In this document: piece by piece, positions 7,813-18,344 of the stretch
Numbering within the stretch: position 1 is the first letter of the stretch
Layout of the letters: the number at the start of each line of letters is the position of its first letter
NCBI GenBank assembly: GCA_016926755.1
Contig: JAFGNZ010000176.1
Location: forward strand, 1-46,952
Origin: Myxococcaceae bacterium
GTDB taxonomy: Bacteria; Myxococcota; Myxococcia; Myxococcales; Myxococcaceae
Length of the DNA stretch: 46,952 nucleotides
Direction of reading: 5' to 3'
Translations under genes and position numbers: made by a program
The notes under the pieces: model-generated
Seen by the model: only the letters and a program-made list of their open reading frames with translations
What the model was told of the DNA's origin: nothing
Databases searched by the model: none

Positions 7813-8310
7813 TTGTCCTCTCTCTTCGATGACACGAACGAACCCGTCACCGACGGTGTCCAGGCCGCGGATGACCGGACGCTGCGGCTCGCCTCGCACC
7901 CGCTGACCGAGAAGGAGCTCGCCTCGCTGATCTGCTACCAGGAGACCTTCCTGGCCATCGCCGAGCCCACCCCTGGCCATGAAGCGCTCGCTCGGGCCCA
8001 CGCCGAGGCCCTGAAGGCCTCCGGCTTGAATGACGCCCGGAAGGTGGAGCCAGGCCAGGCGCTGCTGCGCGCCTTCTGCGGCCAGCGCTGGGCGGTGAGC
8101 AAGCTCCGGGACAAGCTCAAGCAGATCGAGCCCCGCGGCCCCGAGGCGGACGAGCTGCGCGGCCGCATCCGGGAGGAGCTGACGCGCCTGGAGCGCACGG
8201 ATGCGTTCTCCCGGCGCTATGGCGAGGAGCCGATCGCGCTCCTCCTGCGGTACGAAGACACGCTGCTCGCGCTGCACACCCGCATGACCCGAGTGCTCAG
8301 CCGGGGCTGA
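7813..8310 (+). CDS. Unknown 165-aa protein following the VWA gene
   Basis: Starts at TTG; no ATG or GTG is available in frame near the start, and GGAG lies at 7802-7805 with 7-base spacing. The sequence is soluble and helix-rich, with no signal peptide or membrane segment. It has an acidic first 25 residues, two cysteines (about 44 and 80) and charged helices such as KLRDKLKQIE and RIREELTRLE. I recognise no family. Only 12 bases separate it from the CoxE-like gene, so a linked function is likely, but that rests on position alone. Confidence 0.72.
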   Translation: MSSLFDDTNEPVTDGVQAADDRTLRLASHPLTEKELASLICYQETFLAIAEPTPGHEALARAHAEALKASGLNDARKVEPGQALLRAFCGQRWAVSKLRDKLKQIEPRGPEADELRGRIREELTRLERTDAFSRRYGEEPIALLLRYEDTLLALHTRMTRVLSRG

Positions 8311-8328
8311 GATCGCCACCCACATCGG

Positions 8329-8357
8329 TTGCATTCTGGCGCCCGGCGTCGCATAAG
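8329..8357 (+). promoter_or_regulatory. Promoter candidate for miaB
   Basis: TTGCAT (8329-8334), a 17-base spacer, then CATAAG (8352-8357; four of six to TATAAT). This would start transcription about 20 bases ahead of the miaB ATG in a locally AT-rich patch (TTTTTCAACGGGAAAAAGG) that also holds the ribosome-binding site. Confidence 0.4.
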
Positions 8358-8384
8358 AATCCGTTTTTCAACGGGAAAAAGGTC

Positions 8385-9782
8385 ATGAAGCGCTACTTCA
8401 TCCACACCTTCGGCTGCCAGATGAACGTCAACGACTCGCTCCGCATGAGCGAGGTGCTGGCCAGGCTCTCGTACGTCCCCACGCCGACGCCGGATGACGC
8501 CGACCTGATCATCCTCAACACCTGCGCCATCCGCGAGAAGGCCGAGGACAAGATGCTCTCGGCGCTCGGGCGCTACCGGCCCGTCAAGGTCAGCCGCGGC
8601 GCGCTCATCGGTGTCGGCGGCTGCGTGGCCCAGCAGGAGAAGGACCGCCTCATCAAGAAGGTCCCCTACGTGGACTTCGTCTTCGGCCCCGACAACATCG
8701 GCAAGCTGCCGGAGATCATCACCCGCGTGGAGCAGGAGCGCGAGCGCGTCGTGGAGACCGCCTTCGTCGACTCCGAGGAGTACGTCTTCCCCCGCGCCAA
8801 CGCCGAGACCTCCCGCGGCAAGGTGACCGAGTTCGTCACCGTGATGAAGGGCTGTGACAACGTCTGCTCCTTCTGCGTGGTGCCCCACACCCGCGGCCGC
8901 GAGGTGAGCCGCGCCTTCCCGGACGTGCTCTCCGAGGTGGCGGAGCTGGCCCGCGTGGGCCTGCGCGAAGTCACCCTGATCGGCCAGAACGTCAACTCGT
9001 ACAAGGGTGGCATCAGCTTCGCCCAGCTCCTGCTGCGCACCGCCGAGGTGCCCGGCATCGAGCGCGTCCGCTTCACCACCAGCCACCCGCACGATCTCTC
9101 CGACGAGCTGATCGAGGCGTTCCGCACCCAGCCGAAGATCGCTCCCCACTTCCACCTGCCCGTCCAGAGCGGCGCGGACCGCATCCTCAAGATGATGCGC
9201 CGCGACTACACCGTGGAGCAGTACCTGGAGCGGCTCGAGAAGCTGCGCGCGGCCCGGCCCGGCATCGCCGTCACCACCGACATCATCGTCGGCTTCCCCG
9301 GGGAGACCGACGAGGACTTCGAGCTGACCATGAAGCTCACCGAGCAGGTCCGCTACGAGAACCAGTTCTCCTTCATCTACAGCCCCCGCCCCAAGACGGG
9401 CGCCGCCCTGCGCGAGAAGGACTGGGGCCCCGTCCCCCACGAGGTGAAGATCGCCCGGCTGGAGCGGCTGCAGAAGCTCCAGCGGAGGATCTGCGGCGAG
9501 ATCGCCGCCACCCAGGTGGGCCTCGAGGTGGAGGTGCTCGTGGAGGGCCACTCCAAGTACGACGCCGCCAAGCGCTTCGGACGCACCCCGGAGAACCGCA
9601 CCGTGAACTTCGACGGGGACGCCCCGGCTGGCGCCCTCGTGAAGGTGCTCGTCGAGCGCGCCACCCCCAATCAGCTCATGGGTCGGCAGACGGCGGTGGT
9701 CATGGCTCCCACCGTCCTCCCCCCGTCGGCCGAGGTCCTGGCAGGGGTTCAGCCGGACCGGTTTCCTCTCGCCGAGGCGTAA
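8385..9782 (+). CDS. miaB: tRNA-2-methylthio-N6-dimethylallyladenosine synthase
   Basis: Radical-SAM enzyme that adds the 2-methylthio group to i6A37 of tRNAs reading UNN codons. Residues Cys11 (FGCQMN), Cys47 (NTCAIR) and Cys80 (GGCVAQ) hold the auxiliary 4Fe-4S cluster. Cys157, Cys161 and Cys164 (C-x3-C-x2-C in KGCDNVCSFC) hold the radical-SAM cluster. A C-terminal TRAM domain follows from about residue 375, after the radical-SAM barrel. The 465-aa length and the GQNVNSY motif identify MiaB rather than RimO or MtaB. It appears to be transcribed from its own promoter. Confidence 0.95.
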   Translation: MKRYFIHTFGCQMNVNDSLRMSEVLARLSYVPTPTPDDADLIILNTCAIREKAEDKMLSALGRYRPVKVSRGALIGVGGCVAQQEKDRLIKKVPYVDFVFGPDNIGKLPEIITRVEQERERVVETAFVDSEEYVFPRANAETSRGKVTEFVTVMKGCDNVCSFCVVPHTRGREVSRAFPDVLSEVAELARVGLREVTLIGQNVNSYKGGISFAQLLLRTAEVPGIERVRFTTSHPHDLSDELIEAFRTQPKIAPHFHLPVQSGADRILKMMRRDYTVEQYLERLEKLRAARPGIAVTTDIIVGFPGETDEDFELTMKLTEQVRYENQFSFIYSPRPKTGAALREKDWGPVPHEVKIARLERLQKLQRRICGEIAATQVGLEVEVLVEGHSKYDAAKRFGRTPENRTVNFDGDAPAGALVKVLVERATPNQLMGRQTAVVMAPTVLPPSAEVLAGVQPDRFPLAEA

Positions 9783-9857
9783 GGGCCAGGTGATTTCGCC
9801 GCTCCGGCCCGATGCAAACGCTGACGCGGGGGAGTGGGACGTGGTAGGAGCACACCC

Positions 9858-10328
9858 ATGGCCATCGTGCCCGAGAACGTGCTGAAGGCGTGCCCCATCT
9901 TCAAGGGGTTCACCGACACTGGCATCGCTATCTTCGCCAGCATCGCCGTTCCGCGCGCCTTCCCCAAGGGCACCCAGCTGTTCACCGAGGGAAAGATGGG
10001 CGAGTCGCTCATCATCGTCGGCGAGGGCACGGTGCGCCTCAGCGCGAAGAACCAGGGGGGTGAGGAGATCTCGCTGGGAGACGTGGGCTCGGGCGAGCCG
10101 CTGGGAGAGCTGGCGCTCGTGCAGAAGGGCGAGCGGCTCTGCACCGCCACCGCCATGAACGATGTCTCCGCGCTGGAGATCCGCCACGCGGACTTCCAGA
10201 AGCTCCTCATCCAGAAGCCTCAGGCGTGCGTGAAGCTGCTGATGGGCATCGTCATGTACTTCGGCCAGAAGGCCCGGGACAACCGCGACATGCTCCGCAC
10301 CCTCGTCGGAAAGGCCCCTGCCGCCTGA
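9858..10328 (+). CDS. Stand-alone cyclic-nucleotide-binding-domain protein
   Basis: A 156-aa protein that is essentially one cNMP-binding β-roll (about residues 15-120) plus a C-terminal helix. The phosphate-binding cassette is recognisable as G-E-P-L-G-E-L-A-L followed by an arginine that aligns with the ligand-phosphate Arg (GERLCTAT). There is no helix-turn-helix, kinase or channel domain. The ATG at 9858 has AGGAG at 9846-9850. Known: single-domain CNB proteins can be regulatory subunits or adaptors. Whether this one binds cAMP, cGMP or nothing cannot be told. It is 28 bases ahead of the following secreted-protein gene. Confidence 0.85.
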   Translation: MAIVPENVLKACPIFKGFTDTGIAIFASIAVPRAFPKGTQLFTEGKMGESLIIVGEGTVRLSAKNQGGEEISLGDVGSGEPLGELALVQKGERLCTATAMNDVSALEIRHADFQKLLIQKPQACVKLLMGIVMYFGQKARDNRDMLRTLVGKAPAA

Positions 10329-10356
10329 GCCGTGCGTGCTAGCCTGGAGCCCGCTC

Positions 10357-11349
10357 ATGCGTGCGTGCGCTCACCTGCTGGCCGTGCTCCTGGTCTTCGG
10401 GGCCCCGCTGGCGCACGCCGAGACGGACTGGTTCGCCAGCGTCTACAGCCCCGCCGGCACCGAGATCCGGGCCGACGCGCGCGTCTTCACGCTCTTCGCC
10501 CTCCTCAACCGCGCCGGCTACGACGACGGCCCCCTGCGGCGCGAGCACCCCATCCCCGCCTACCGCTACCCGCCCGCCCGCGTGCGGGTGCGGGAGGCCC
10601 TGGCGAGCGCCGATCCCTCCGTGCTCCAGCGCGCCCAGGCCTTCTTCGACGCCCACCCAGTGCCCCTGGAGCGCTACCTGGCCCTCGCCGTCCTCCTGGA
10701 CGAGGAGGAGGAGCTCCCACGCGAGCTTCGCCATCTGGGGGGGCTGGAGCCGCTCCTCGATCGCGCCGAGGAGAAGTGGCCCCTCCTCGTCCTCCGGGAG
10801 GAGACGTTTGATGACTACCGGGCCGCGATGCGCTCCTACCTTGCTGCCGTGGATGCCCCGCTCCAACGTGCTCGGCGGCTCCTTCGGCTGCCGGAAAGCG
10901 GGCCGAGCGTCCGGGTTGTGGTTAATCTGCTCGGCGCGGAAGGGTGGGTGCGGAGCTTTCGTGCTGGCAAGGGTGTGGTTGTGGTAGTGGGTCCAAGTAG
11001 GACGCCGGACCTGGAGCGGCTGGTGTGGGAGTACGCCCGGCTGATGCTGCCACCCCAGGTGGGGGAGCAGGCACAGGCGCGCTGGGCCGCGGGGCCGGCC
11101 CTCCTGCGGGAGGCGCAGGGCCGGGGGGCTCGGGAGGCGACGGTGGGAGAGTATGCGGTAGCGCTGTTGAGCCGTGCGTTGGCGTTGGCGGCCCTCCAGG
11201 CTCCGGACTCCGCCTATGAGGCGGCCCATCGGGAGGGGTACTTCGGGTTGAAGACGCTGGCGGGGAGTTTTGGAGACACGCGCCCGGTTGATGCCTGGGC
11301 GCTGGAGGGGCTGGCTCGGGTGGGTTCCGCGCAGCCTCTCCGGAAGTGA
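10357..11349 (+). CDS. Predicted secreted protein of unknown function, 330 aa
   Basis: Has a clear signal peptide: MRAC, a hydrophobic core (HLLAVLLVFGAPL) and AHA cleavage before ETDW, giving a periplasmic or secreted mature protein of about 309 aa. It contains Y-S-P-A-G-T-E-I-R then a helix FTLFALLNRAGYDD. This pattern loosely recalls DUF4932-type secreted proteins, but I see no HExxH and do not claim the family. The 3' half is less G/C-biased at third positions than its neighbours. GGAG at 10345-10348 precedes the ATG. It lies 22 bases upstream of the DedA gene. Confidence 0.75.
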   Translation: MRACAHLLAVLLVFGAPLAHAETDWFASVYSPAGTEIRADARVFTLFALLNRAGYDDGPLRREHPIPAYRYPPARVRVREALASADPSVLQRAQAFFDAHPVPLERYLALAVLLDEEEELPRELRHLGGLEPLLDRAEEKWPLLVLREETFDDYRAAMRSYLAAVDAPLQRARRLLRLPESGPSVRVVVNLLGAEGWVRSFRAGKGVVVVVGPSRTPDLERLVWEYARLMLPPQVGEQAQARWAAGPALLREAQGRGAREATVGEYAVALLSRALALAALQAPDSAYEAAHREGYFGLKTLAGSFGDTRPVDAWALEGLARVGSAQPLRK

Positions 11350-11371
11350 ACGAGAGAGCCAAGGACGAAGA

Positions 11372-12139
11372 GTGCAAGAGTTTCTCACCAGCCTGCTCGG
11401 CGACACCCAGGGCTTCATCGCCTACGCGACCGTCTTCCTCGTCCTCCTGGCTTGTGGGCTCGGCGTCCCGCTGCCCGAGGACATCTCCCTCATCCTCGGC
11501 GGCTTCCTGGCCCACAAGGGGGCCGCCTACCTGCCGATCATGATGGGGGTCGGCTTCGTCGGCATCCTCGCCGGGGACAGCCTCATCTTCTTCTTCGGCC
11601 GCCGGCTGGGCACGAAGGTCGGGCGCAAGCCGGGGGGCTTCTTCGCCCGCATCATCACCCCCGAGAAACGCGCCAAGGTGGAGGGCCTGTTCGCCATCCA
11701 CGGCCAGAAGATCGTGATGATCGCCCGCTTCATGCCGGGCGTCCGCGCGGTGACGTACTTCACCGCGGGCTCGGTGGGCATGTCCTACTGGCGCTTCATC
11801 CTCTGGGACGGCCTGGCCGCGCTGCTGTCCGCGCCGATGTTCGTGTGGCTGGGCTACCACTTCGGCAGCGAGCTGGATTACCTGATCGGCAAGCTCAAGG
11901 AGGGCCAGTACGTGGTGCTGGCCGTCATGGGGGTGGCCGGCGGGGCCTGGTTCCTGTGGCGCCGGCGCAAGGCGGCGATCGCCAAGGCCGCGGCGGAGCA
12001 GGTGATGCAGCGCGCCGCCATGGTGGCCGTCCTCCCGCCCGAGAGCGCTCAGTCCGTCTCCAGCTCCGCCTCGTACCTCGACTCGGCGGAGAAGCAGGTC
12101 GTCGCCGGCCGCTCCCGCACCCCCGAGCTGCAGAAGTAG
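11372..12139 (+). CDS. DedA/SNARE-associated family inner-membrane protein
   Basis: A 255-aa polytopic membrane protein. Hallmarks are G-V-P-L-P-E-D near residue 33, FFGRRLG at about 73-79, and the R-F-x-P-G-x-R block (RFMPGVRAVTYFTAG) at about 119-133. Four or more hydrophobic segments are followed by a cytosolic Ser-rich tail. The start is GTG at 11372 with AAGGA at 11361-11365. An ATG at 11270 would overlap the previous gene by 80 bases and add a hydrophilic segment, so it is rejected. Known: DedA proteins are lipid-carrier (undecaprenyl phosphate or phospholipid) flippases or related transporters needed for envelope integrity. Confidence 0.88.
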   Translation: MQEFLTSLLGDTQGFIAYATVFLVLLACGLGVPLPEDISLILGGFLAHKGAAYLPIMMGVGFVGILAGDSLIFFFGRRLGTKVGRKPGGFFARIITPEKRAKVEGLFAIHGQKIVMIARFMPGVRAVTYFTAGSVGMSYWRFILWDGLAALLSAPMFVWLGYHFGSELDYLIGKLKEGQYVVLAVMGVAGGAWFLWRRRKAAIAKAAAEQVMQRAAMVAVLPPESAQSVSSSASYLDSAEKQVVAGRSRTPELQK

Positions 12140-12142
12140 CGC

Positions 12143-14353
12143 TCAGCGCCGCCCAAAGAGCCCTTTGAGCCAGCCCACCACGCCCGCCATCTTCGCGGGC
12201 AGGGGAGGGGGCATGGCCGCCGCCGCGGGTGCCGGGGCCTGGGAGGCCGGGGCCGGTGGCTCGGTCGGGTTCTCCTGCGCCAGCCGCGCCTTCACCGCCT
12301 CCGGCGTGTCCCTCGTGGTGAAGGTGCTGGAGACCTCGCGCCCCGTGGAGCTCTCCCTGGCCGTCACCTTCAGCAGGGACTCGTTGCTCACCTCGAAGGT
12401 GATCGTCACCTGCACCTCGCCCCGCGAGCGCCGGGGCAGGCCCGCCAGCTTCAGCGTCCCCAGGTACTCGTTCTCCCCAGCCCGCTCCGAGTCCCCCTGG
12501 AAGATGCTCACCTCGAGCTCCGCCTGGTTGTCACGGCTGGTGGACAGCGTGTACGTCTTGCTCGCCGGCAGCGCGGCGTTGCGCTCCAGCACCGGCTTGA
12601 AGCGCCCGCCCGGCAGCCCCACGCCGATGGCCATGGGCAGCACGTCGATGAGCGTCACCCCCTCCACCTGCCCCAGGCTGTGCGCCAGCAGCGCCGCGCC
12701 CAGCGCCACCGCCTCGTCCGGGTGGACGTTCTTCGTGGGCGGCTTGCCGAAGAACTTCGTGATCTTCTCGTGCACCAGCGGGAAGCGGCTCTGGCCTCCC
12801 ACCAGCACCACCTCCTGGACGTCCTTCGGCGCCAGCCCCTTGGCCTTGAGCACCTCGTCGCAGACCTCGATCGTGCGATCCACCAGCCGCTCGGTCAGCG
12901 CGATCAGCTTCTTGCGCGTGAGCGTGACGTCCAGATCGTACGGCTTGTTGTCGATCATCGTCACGAAGGCCACGTGCACGCGCATGTCCGAGCGCTCCGA
13001 CAGCGCGCACTTGGCGCGCTCGGCCGCGTCGTGGATGCGCTGCATGGCCACCCGATCCCCCTGGAAGGCCTTGCCCGTCTGCTTCTGGAACTCCTCCAGC
13101 AGGTGCTCGACGATGGCGTTGTCGAAGTCGATGCCGCCCAGGAAGGTGTCACCGCCGGTGGAGACCACCTCGTAGACGGTGTCGTTGAGCTCCAGCACGG
13201 AGGCGTCGAAGGTGCCGCCGCCCAGATCGTAGACGAGGATGCGCTGGTTCAGCTTGCGCCCGTAGCCATACGCCAGCGCCGCCGCGGTGGGCTCGTTGAG
13301 GATGCGCTCGACGTAGAGGCCCGCCAGCTGCCCGGCCTCGCGCACCGCCTGCCGCTGGTTGTCGTTGTAGTAGGCCGGCACCGTGATGACCGCCCGCGAG
13401 ACGGGCTGCTGCAGCTGGTTCTGCGCCAGCTCCCGCACCTCTCGCAGGATCAACGCGGAGATCTGCTGCAGCGAGAAGATGCGGTTGCCCAGCTTCACCG
13501 CCGCCTCGCCGCTGTCTCCCGGGGCGATCTCGTAGTGGAACCGATCCTTGATGTGCTGGACGATGGGCGAGTCGTACGCGCGGCCCACCAGGCGCTTGGC
13601 GCCGTACACCGTCTGGCGCGGGTTGGTCAGCATCTGCCCCTTGGCCGGGTGCCCCACCACCATCTTCCCACGCGTGTTGAGCGCCAGGATCGAGGGCACC
13701 GTGTTGTGGCCCTCACGGCTGTGCAGCACCTCGGGCTTGCCGTTGCGCACGTAGCCGGAGCATGAGTTCGTGGTGCCTAGATCGATCCCGATGATGGGGC
13801 CCTCGCGCTTCGGCTCCTCCTTGAGAGGCTCGAAGGCCGGCGCCGTGGGCACCATGGGCGTGGCGGCCGGGGCGAGCGCCGTCGGGCTGGACGGGGCCGC
13901 CGACGGCTCAGGGGCGGCGGGGGCCACCGGCGGGACGACAGGAGGCGCTGAGGCTGTGGGCTGGGGTGGGACAGCGTAGTCAGCCGGGCCTACGCCCTGG
14001 GGGAGGAGGGGTTCGGCCGACTGGGCGTGGGGCAGGGGGGCGAGGGCGGTATCGAGGAAGCGCTTCGTCTCCGGATCCAGCGTGAGGAAGCGCAGCCCCA
14101 TGCCGGAGACGCCCTGGCCCTGCTGCCCGGTGACGAAGTGGACCACGGCGGAGGCGTAGATGAGGCGGGCCCCGGTGGAGAGCTTGAGATCCAGGGTGAT
14201 GGGAGTGCCCGGGGGCTTCACCGTCCGGGAGCGCAGGTAGATGCCGCCGCGGGTGAGGTTCGCGCCGTACTTCGCGAGGAACTCTTCCGGTGTGGCAAAG
14301 GGCAGCTTGACAGCCAGCCCGATGGGCGCCTGATTGGAATGCGTCAAAGCCAC
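12143..14353 (-). CDS. PilZ-Hsp70 (DnaK-like) fusion protein
   Basis: One frame of about 736 aa joins a PilZ-type β-barrel (about residues 10-105, with the N-x-T-x-G-G form NLTRGG) to a Pro/Ala-rich linker (about 106-185) and an Hsp70 module. The ATPase domain begins GIDLGTTNS (189-197) and contains the AYGYGR and DLGGGTFD blocks and VLVGGQSR. A substrate-binding β-domain follows, then a Pro/Ala tail ending in a short basic amphipathic helix ([12 protein letters not shown]) with no EEVD. The PilZ part lacks an R-x-x-x-R motif, so c-di-GMP binding is doubtful. No ATG is available near the domain start; GTG at 14353 or TTG at 14347 are the plausible starts. Known: PilZ-DnaK chaperones are reported in Myxococcus xanthus (as I recall, CsdK1/CsdK2). 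The gene converges on dedA with a 3-base gap. Confidence 0.88.
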   Translation of the reverse strand: MALTHSNQAPIGLAVKLPFATPEEFLAKYGANLTRGGIYLRSRTVKPPGTPITLDLKLSTGARLIYASAVVHFVTGQQGQGVSGMGLRFLTLDPETKRFLDTALAPLPHAQSAEPLLPQGVGPADYAVPPQPTASAPPVVPPVAPAAPEPSAAPSSPTALAPAATPMVPTAPAFEPLKEEPKREGPIIGIDLGTTNSCSGYVRNGKPEVLHSREGHNTVPSILALNTRGKMVVGHPAKGQMLTNPRQTVYGAKRLVGRAYDSPIVQHIKDRFHYEIAPGDSGEAAVKLGNRIFSLQQISALILREVRELAQNQLQQPVSRAVITVPAYYNDNQRQAVREAGQLAGLYVERILNEPTAAALAYGYGRKLNQRILVYDLGGGTFDASVLELNDTVYEVVSTGGDTFLGGIDFDNAIVEHLLEEFQKQTGKAFQGDRVAMQRIHDAAERAKCALSERSDMRVHVAFVTMIDNKPYDLDVTLTRKKLIALTERLVDRTIEVCDEVLKAKGLAPKDVQEVVLVGGQSRFPLVHEKITKFFGKPPTKNVHPDEAVALGAALLAHSLGQVEGVTLIDVLPMAIGVGLPGGRFKPVLERNAALPASKTYTLSTSRDNQAELEVSIFQGDSERAGENEYLGTLKLAGLPRRSRGEVQVTITFEVSNESLLKVTARESSTGREVSSTFTTRDTPEAVKARLAQENPTEPPAPASQAPAPAAAAMPPPLPAKMAGVVGWLKGLFGRR

Positions 14354-14441
14354 GTCTCGACACGTGAGGGGTGGGGGGAGTATCGCCTGAACCCCCGGGT
14401 AACGGGCATCAAAACAGCCGGCAGGCGGGCCCTCGGAACCG

Positions 14442-15976
<1,535 letters not shown>

Positions 15977-15999
15977 AGCGCCTGGGGCGGGGACGCGGG

Positions 16000-16614
16000 C
16001 TACTTGCCTCGGCGGCCCCTGCCGCCCCCGGAGGCCGTGTCCTCCTCCTTGCTGCTGGCCACCTTCTTCTCCGCGCCGGCCACGCGGTTGAGCAGCAGCT
16101 CCTTGTCGTCCGGCTCCAGCGTGTTGATCGCCTTGCGCAGGGCGTCGAAGTCCAGGCGGGCGATGGTGACGGTGTTGCCGCCCTTGATCTCCTGGACGGT
16201 GGGCACGTTCACCAGCTCGCGCATGTAGGTCTCGAACTCCACCCGCACGTCCGCGGTCTGCTGGATGCACACATCCTTGGCGGCCACCATGTTCACGGTG
16301 CCCTCCCGGTACTGCAGGTCCGGGTTGCGCGTCATCGCCTCCTCGAAGGTCTGCGTGCGCTTGACCAGCGACTGATAGAGGTTGATGTAGTCCATCAGCC
16401 GGTCCGTCTCGGGGCGGTTGACGTTGCGGGCCTTGGTCAGCTCCTCGGCCGTATTCTCGCAGGAGAGCTTCTCCAGCTCGCCAGCCCCGGGCAGGTCCTT
16501 CACCGCCGGGCTGGCCGTCTCCCGGTCGAGCCGCTCATCCGAGGTGAGCTCTCGTGCTGCACAGCCGGTGACGGACAGGAAGAAGACAGTGGCAGCGGCG
16601 GGCAGGCGGCGCAT
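16000..16614 (-). CDS. Predicted lipoprotein between guaB and guaA
   Basis: The 204-aa product has a hydrophobic leader with lipobox V-T-G-C (Cys18). The mature part is charged and helical, with two more cysteines (about 52 and 116) that could form a disulfide in the periplasm, and a Gly/Arg/Lys-rich tail. GAGG precedes the ATG at 16614 on the minus strand. I recognise no domain. It is convergent with guaB (23-base gap) and divergent from guaA. Confidence 0.75.
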   Translation of the reverse strand: MRRLPAAATVFFLSVTGCAARELTSDERLDRETASPAVKDLPGAGELEKLSCENTAEELTKARNVNRPETDRLMDYINLYQSLVKRTQTFEEAMTRNPDLQYREGTVNMVAAKDVCIQQTADVRVEFETYMRELVNVPTVQEIKGGNTVTIARLDFDALRKAINTLEPDDKELLLNRVAGAEKKVASSKEEDTASGGGRGRRGK

Positions 16615-16660
16615 CCGGGACCTCGAAAAGGGGCGGAACTGACAGGTGGGGTTTTAACGG

Positions 16661-16690
16661 TTGATCTCGCAAAGTTTGTAGCGGTATGGG
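16661..16690 (+). promoter_or_regulatory. Promoter candidate for guaA
   Basis: TTGATC (16661-16666), an 18-base spacer, then TATGGG (16685-16690), within an AT-rich patch. The -10 box would contain the ATG at 16686, which supports the downstream GTG at 16725 as the true guaA start. Confidence 0.35.
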
Positions 16691-16724
16691 CCGCCCTCCG
16701 TCAACGACGCCCCCGGAGAACCTT

Positions 16725-18278
16725 GTGGACATCCACGCCGAGAAGATCCTGATCCTCGACTTCGGCAGCCAGTACACGCAGCTCATCGCCCGGCGCGTCC
16801 GGGAGCTGGGCGTCTACTGTGAGATCCACCGCCCAGACCTGCCCGAGGAGCAGATCCGCCGCTTCGCCCCGCGCGGCATCATCCTCTCCGGAGGGCCGGC
16901 CTCGGTGGAGGAGGAGGGCTCGCCGCGGTGCGATCCCTACGTCTTCCAGGCAGGCGTGCCAGTGCTCGGCATCTGCTACGGGCTGCAGCTGCTGACCAAG
17001 CTGCTGGGCGGCCGGGTGGACCGCACGGCCCACCGGGAGTACGGCCCCGCGGAGGTGGAGGTGCTGGCCGCGCGCGGGCCGCTGGCCGAGTTCCGCCCCG
17101 GGGATCGGGTGAAGGTGCTGATGAGCCACGGGGATCGGGTGGACGCGCTCCCGCCGGAGTTCGAGGCCATTGGCCGCAGCGGCAACTCGCCCTTCGCGGC
17201 GGCGGCGCACACCTCCAAGCCGCTGTACGGGCTCCAGTTCCACCCCGAGGTGGTGCACACCCCGCAGGGCAAGGAGATGCTGCGGGCCTTCCTGTTCGCT
17301 GACTGCAAGGTGAGCGGCTCCTGGACGATGAAGGGGTTCATCCAGGAGGCCGAGGAGGCGATCCGCCGGCAGGTGGGCGAGCACGGGCGCGTCATCTGCG
17401 CGCTGTCCGGCGGCGTGGACAGCTCCGTGGCGGCGCTGCTGCTGCACCGGGCGATCGGGCCGCGGCTGCAGTGCATCTTCGTGGACAACGGCGTGCTGCG
17501 GCAGGGCGAGCGGGCCCAGGTGGAGGCGCTCTTCGTGGATCGCTTCCACGTGCCGCTGAGGACGGTGGATGCCCGGGCGCGGTTCCTGGAGAAGCTGGCC
17601 GGCGTCACCGATCCGGAGAAGAAGCGGAAGATCATCGGCCGCGAGTTCATCGCGGTGTTCGAGGAGGCCTCGCGCGAGGTGCAGGACGCGGAGTTCCTGG
17701 CGCAGGGCACGCTCTACCCGGACGTGATCGAGTCCGTCTCGTACAAGGGCCCGTCGGTCACCATCAAGAGCCACCACAACGTGGGCGGCCTGCCGGAGAC
17801 GATGAAGCTCAAGCTGGTGGAGCCGCTGCGAGAGCTGTTCAAGGACGAGGTGCGCGCCCTGGGCCGCGAGCTGGGGCTGCCCGAGGAGATGGTGAGCCGC
17901 CAGCCCTTCCCGGGGCCGGGGCTGGCCATCCGCGTGCTGGGCGAGGTGACGGCGGCGCGGCTGGAGCTGGTGCGCCGGGCGGACGCCATCGTCCAGGAGG
18001 AGATCCGCCAGGCCGGGCTCTACAAGGAGCTGTGGCAGGCGTTCGCGGTGCTGCTGCCGGTGCAGAGCGTGGGCGTGATGGGCGACGAGCGCACCTACGA
18101 GTCCACCTGCGTGCTGCGCGCCGTCACCAGCGTGGACGGGATGACGGCGGACTGGGCGCGGCTGCCGTACCCCGTGCTGGAGCGCATCTCCACGCGCATC
18201 ACCAATGAGGTGCGCGGCATCAACCGCGTCGTCTATGACGTCTCCTCCAAGCCCCCGGCCACCATCGAGTGGGAGTAG
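16725..18278 (+). CDS. guaA: GMP synthase (glutamine-hydrolysing)
   Basis: Amidates XMP to GMP. The N-terminal class I glutamine amidotransferase has Cys84 in GICYGLQ and the FHPEV histidine block near residue 175. The ATP-pyrophosphatase domain has the PP-loop SGGVDSS near residue 228, and the C-terminal dimerisation domain ends with PPATIEWE. The 517-aa length fits the family. GTG at 16725 is chosen because GGAG (16715-16718) lies six bases upstream and the residues before it are not family-like; ATG at 16686 is the alternative. Confidence 0.95.
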   Translation: MDIHAEKILILDFGSQYTQLIARRVRELGVYCEIHRPDLPEEQIRRFAPRGIILSGGPASVEEEGSPRCDPYVFQAGVPVLGICYGLQLLTKLLGGRVDRTAHREYGPAEVEVLAARGPLAEFRPGDRVKVLMSHGDRVDALPPEFEAIGRSGNSPFAAAAHTSKPLYGLQFHPEVVHTPQGKEMLRAFLFADCKVSGSWTMKGFIQEAEEAIRRQVGEHGRVICALSGGVDSSVAALLLHRAIGPRLQCIFVDNGVLRQGERAQVEALFVDRFHVPLRTVDARARFLEKLAGVTDPEKKRKIIGREFIAVFEEASREVQDAEFLAQGTLYPDVIESVSYKGPSVTIKSHHNVGGLPETMKLKLVEPLRELFKDEVRALGRELGLPEEMVSRQPFPGPGLAIRVLGEVTAARLELVRRADAIVQEEIRQAGLYKELWQAFAVLLPVQSVGVMGDERTYESTCVLRAVTSVDGMTADWARLPYPVLERISTRITNEVRGINRVVYDVSSKPPATIEWE

Positions 18279-18344
18279 GCAGGAATGAGCAGGCAGGCTC
18301 CTACGTTGGGCGCCGGGGAGCATTCCCCCAGGAGGAATCCATCC

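Noticed and set aside
6391-10358. Long minus-strand frames (647 and 713 codons) opposite the VWA, miaB and CNB genes
   Set aside because: Shadow frames: the plus-strand genes have catalytic motifs and ribosome-binding sites, the minus frames have neither.
16686-16724. ATG start of guaA at 16686
   Set aside because: The ATG falls in a likely -10 box, has no ribosome-binding site, and adds a Pro-rich stretch absent from GMP synthases.
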